DNA from: Enoplolaimus lenunculus
Lineage: Eukaryota > Nematoda > Enoplea > Enoplida > Thoracostomopsidae
Assembly (NCBI GenBank): GCA_030248215.1
Contig: JASANG010001092.1
Location: 62,001-126,000, forward strand
DNA: 64,000 nucleotides
Direction: 5' to 3'
The notes below the pieces were generated by a model that saw nothing but the letters and a program-made list of their open reading frames with translations, was not told the DNA's origin and searched no databases. This document shows positions 61,119 to 64,000 of the stretch, piece after piece (the first letter of the stretch is position 1; every line of letters begins with the position of its first letter). The position numbers were made by a program, and so were the translations under genes.

Positions 61119-61241
61119 GAAAGTGACATCAACAAAGCTAATGATAATAACAATAATAATAATAATGCCAATAATAATAACAATAATAACAACCGCTTTC
61201 CAGTTATAAGATTAGCTGAAAAACAATGTCCCTGACAATAT

Positions 61242-64000
61242 TTATACAGCATTTTGAATCTATAATACGCATATCAGACATACAATTGAGTTAGAGAATA
61301 GAAATTGACGTCAAACACTTTCAATATTCTTGGACACTAAAGAGGTACAATGAAACGTTGTTAGCTTCAAGTGTCAGCATACTAAAGCGATAAAGCTTCT
61401 GCACAGTTTACAATAAAGCCAACGCCCCTCAGGCGTCGGTCAGCCACCACCGTCAAAAGTTGTTTTGGGTCTACATGATACTGCGTAATGCGAAAATCAC
61501 ATGATAGTGTATCAACAACACTCGACTTACGTGCAAATAATGGGTTTTTTGTATCATTCTAAAATAATATAAAGATGGCTTATGCGCAATAATTGAAGTC
61601 AAAACTGCACGTAATACGAAACAGTGTCAAGCATGCACATCTGCGCATGAGATCAAAAATTGTACAAATTCGCGGTGTAGAAGACAATTCGTCGGCCGAC
61701 AAACATTTCTTTGAACAGTAGTCTAAGCATTATGAATCAATCTAATCATAATTTTAAGCGTAATCCTAGACTTAAAAGCGTAAGCATAATAATGGCCGAC
61801 GAATAGTCGATCGGTTCGTATTACTAGTTGCCGGGTGGCGAGTTGTCACTGGATGAATTGTCGTGATACCGTAGAAAATGGAGCAACATTTTAAAATTTT
61901 ATGCGGGTTCACGTTAAACTGGGGCATCCCGGAACAAACACGTTTTGTTCCATGTTGATTCGTCGTCAACATAAAATTTTGTGATATGAAAAGCGGTTAT
62001 GTAGACAAAATGTAAATGTCACATGACATGGTTTACAAATCCCGGATCTCCAGAAATCGTTGCATACAAACAGCCATATGTCACATGATACCACAGGACA
62101 TTTATGGGAATATCATATAATACGCATAAAGTCAACCAAATGTCACGTGGTAATTTGTGCGCACGAATAATAAAAGAAAAAGCGAGATAATGCAGCTATA
62201 AGTGATTTCGAATACTGAATTAGGTTCTATTTTTCTGTTTTTGGCGGAAATTTTACCTAAATATATTCCTAAGTACAATTAATTCAAACTTTAAATTCTA
62301 GTAGGTATCCTATAATATTCTACAGGACATTCAGTTTAGTTTACCACAACCTTGCACAAAGTTTCAAATATGTTATATGATTCTGACGAACAATATTTCA
62401 AATATCGTATGATATTGCGGTACAGTGAATTTCACATCAAGGTAATAGACAATTCTATTTTTTTTTAATTGCACAGCGGATTAACGTGCAGGCAAAATGT
62501 TACACGCTTTTGTATTAGGGTCAAACCGTGTTCCAGACTGCCTCAGTTATAACGTGAGCCCAGTCTTATTACAATAGTTTACAGAAACACTTATTTTACA
62601 CAACTGTGGATGTCAATATGTATGTTATAGTTAAAGATGGGTACCGGATATCCATATATCGGGATATTATGATATGAAAAATATCCGGATATGTATCCGA
62701 AAGAAACGTGTATTCGGATATCCACTGGATATCCGAAATGCTGTTGTGTACAATTTTTTGGAATAACTTGCATTGTTTCACAATTAAAGTGGTTGAAGCT
62801 GAGACGAAATAAAACCTGAATTAAAATATTGAACTACATTTCTGATTAACTGCATGATGATTTAAAATTTACATTTCTTAAAACATCCCAAAATCGTTTA
62901 GCTCAGAATAAAAACTTCGTATTTTTAAATTTTCTGAAAATTGCCTAGTGAAAATTTTGCATCGAACAAGCACGTCGAGTACTAAATTTAGTACCTTTGC
63001 AAGAAACAAAATCTATTTATACATATACCAAGTTGCGACGCAATACTGGGCGTCATTTTAAATTCTGATCGCTCTTAAATTAATAAGACGAAAAACCTAA
63101 CTGAGTATGATGCTAATTAGTAAAAGGCTAGCCTGCAACACGCTAAGTGACTTTTTTCTCATACACCAAAGCAGTCCAGAAGTACTTTTATCAGCGATTT
63201 TAGCCGTCCGAACAATAAACAGCTTAGTGCTGGTTTGAGGACGACAACCCGATCCTGCTTAGCGTCCTTTCCAAAAGCAGAAAGTTAAAGGAAGCCGCTG
63301 CCTCCCCTGATAGCAAAAAACACAAAATTGATTCAAAAAGTTTGGTTGTTGCAGAAAATGTTTACTTCTACATTTGTGTCGTGAAATTAATAGTGAATTA
63401 GGTGCGCTAAACCAGTATCAAACGCAAAAAAATGACGCAATTCAACGGAGCGCGTCGCTTTTACACAATAATATACATGAACAAATATGAATTTCATAAC
63501 TGTTAAAAATACATAATTTAGTTCCGCTCCGCTGAGTCCATGTATTTAGATCACAAAAGGTTAAAGTATATAATCAAGTCTTAAAAAATTGAAATTTAAT
63601 TGAAATTATCAGTGGATGTTATGAGAAGCCAAATCAGCGTTATGTTCCGATATATTAAGCCAAGAGCGGGTCCTGAAAATGTGGACCAATATTACGTTAA
63701 CAATGTAACAACTAAACGATATTCCTAAGCTTTAGCCTAAATATAAATGAATTACATGAAATTATTGTTACATTTATAATTATCCTTTATTAAGACGGCC
63801 GAATATAGGGCGCTTTTCTTGGTACATTTGTCTGCACAAGGAACATTTTAAGTTTGCGATGACGCGCTGCTGTTACCTATGGAACAGGTTAAGTCGGACA
63901 ACTGGCAACATTGAATGTTTTTATCTGGACTTTTCGTTACTTTTGCGAATCATTTTACAATAAGACATACTGGCTTACCCAAGTTGTTCCAATAACCATA
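61242..64000. other. AT-rich stretch right of the giant element
   Basis: No CASD1 exon was recognised, although the upstream SGNH exons are expected in this direction. At 62635-62740 there is a cluster of GGATATCC and ATATCCGGATAT words, probably the core of a short element. The rest is featureless. Confidence 0.5.
62635..62745. repeat. GGATATCC-rich palindromic repeat
   Basis: Repeated ATATCCGGATAT-like palindromes, about five in 100 bp. The short ORFs crossing it are artefacts. Confidence 0.6.

Larger units (their letters stand above)
45218..61237 (-). mobile_element. Giant LTR retroelement fossil without recognisable genes (LARD-like)
   Basis: Long direct repeats (45218-50982 and 56365-61237) flank a 5.4-kb interior. 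On the plus strand both start TGTTACGGG and end CCCTGACA, and ATAT flanks the whole (45214-45217 and 61238-61241). Minus orientation is inferred from an 18-base sequence at 56345-56362, two bases inside the repeat, that begins like a tRNA-Pro primer-binding site (TGGGGGCT). The repeats differ at about 1% of positions by eye, so the insertion is young. No gag, protease, reverse transcriptase or integrase is recognisable. It resembles the large retrotransposon derivatives known from plants; a segmental duplication is less likely given the TG/CA ends and the target duplication. Confidence 0.8.
56365..61237 (-). repeat. Long terminal repeat, right copy, 4.87 kb
   Basis: Same ends as the left copy. 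Over 50240-50960 versus 60495-61215 I count about eight substitutions. It has six units of the 180-bp tandem repeat. Confidence 0.88.

Noticed and set aside
45218-61237. Simple segmental duplication as explanation for the long repeats
   Set aside because: The repeat ends are exactly TG and CA, and ATAT flanks the outer ends, which a duplication would not produce. Kept only as a minor alternative.

Overview
The window is AT-rich metazoan genomic DNA, most likely from an invertebrate. It is almost entirely intron and repeat sequence. The one host gene I can recognise lies on the minus strand: a homologue of CASD1, the Golgi sialic-acid O-acetyltransferase (SGNH-like catalytic domain followed by a Cas1p-type multi-pass membrane acyltransferase domain). 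Fourteen short exons between 44964 and 9492 could be placed by hand. Twelve have strong protein matches, all have usable splice sites, and intron phase is consistent at all thirteen junctions. The gene enters from the right (the N-terminal exons with the GDS motif are not here) and leaves on the left (the last membrane exons are not seen). An ascidian-like or other small-exon invertebrate would fit, but the species cannot be fixed from this sequence. Human CASD1 residues quoted below come from memory.

Repeats fill the introns. At least eight families of short non-autonomous elements with terminal inverted repeats (TIRs) are present, several in three to five copies. They include a TTAA-flanked piggyBac-like MITE carrying a tRNA-like A box and B box, a TA-flanked mariner-like MITE, two foldback families, two families with a TTAGGC-rich core, and a TTAAGTA-rich family. 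Several are nested in each other. There is also a tRNA-derived SINE-like tandem pair, a remnant of a pogo-type transposase, and several minisatellites. The largest minisatellite (29891-34840) is a 9-bp repeat of about 5 kb that stays open in all reading frames, so its very long ORFs are not genes.

Two LTR elements are present, treated here as fossils. The first (4009-8218) is a small Gypsy-like element with a gag ORF, a primer-binding site and a polypurine tract but no recognisable pol. The second (45218-61237) is a 16-kb element with unusually long terminal repeats (about 5.8 and 4.9 kb, roughly 1% diverged) around a 5.4-kb interior with no recognisable retroelement protein. It resembles a large retrotransposon derivative and sits in a CASD1 intron only about 250 bp upstream of an exon.

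Two features of the CASD1 copy stand out. The block-V catalytic Asp is kept, but the position of the catalytic His reads Tyr. The first membrane exon also needs a one-base frame change to be read through. The locus could be a decaying gene, a divergent paralogue, or an intact gene with an assembly error.
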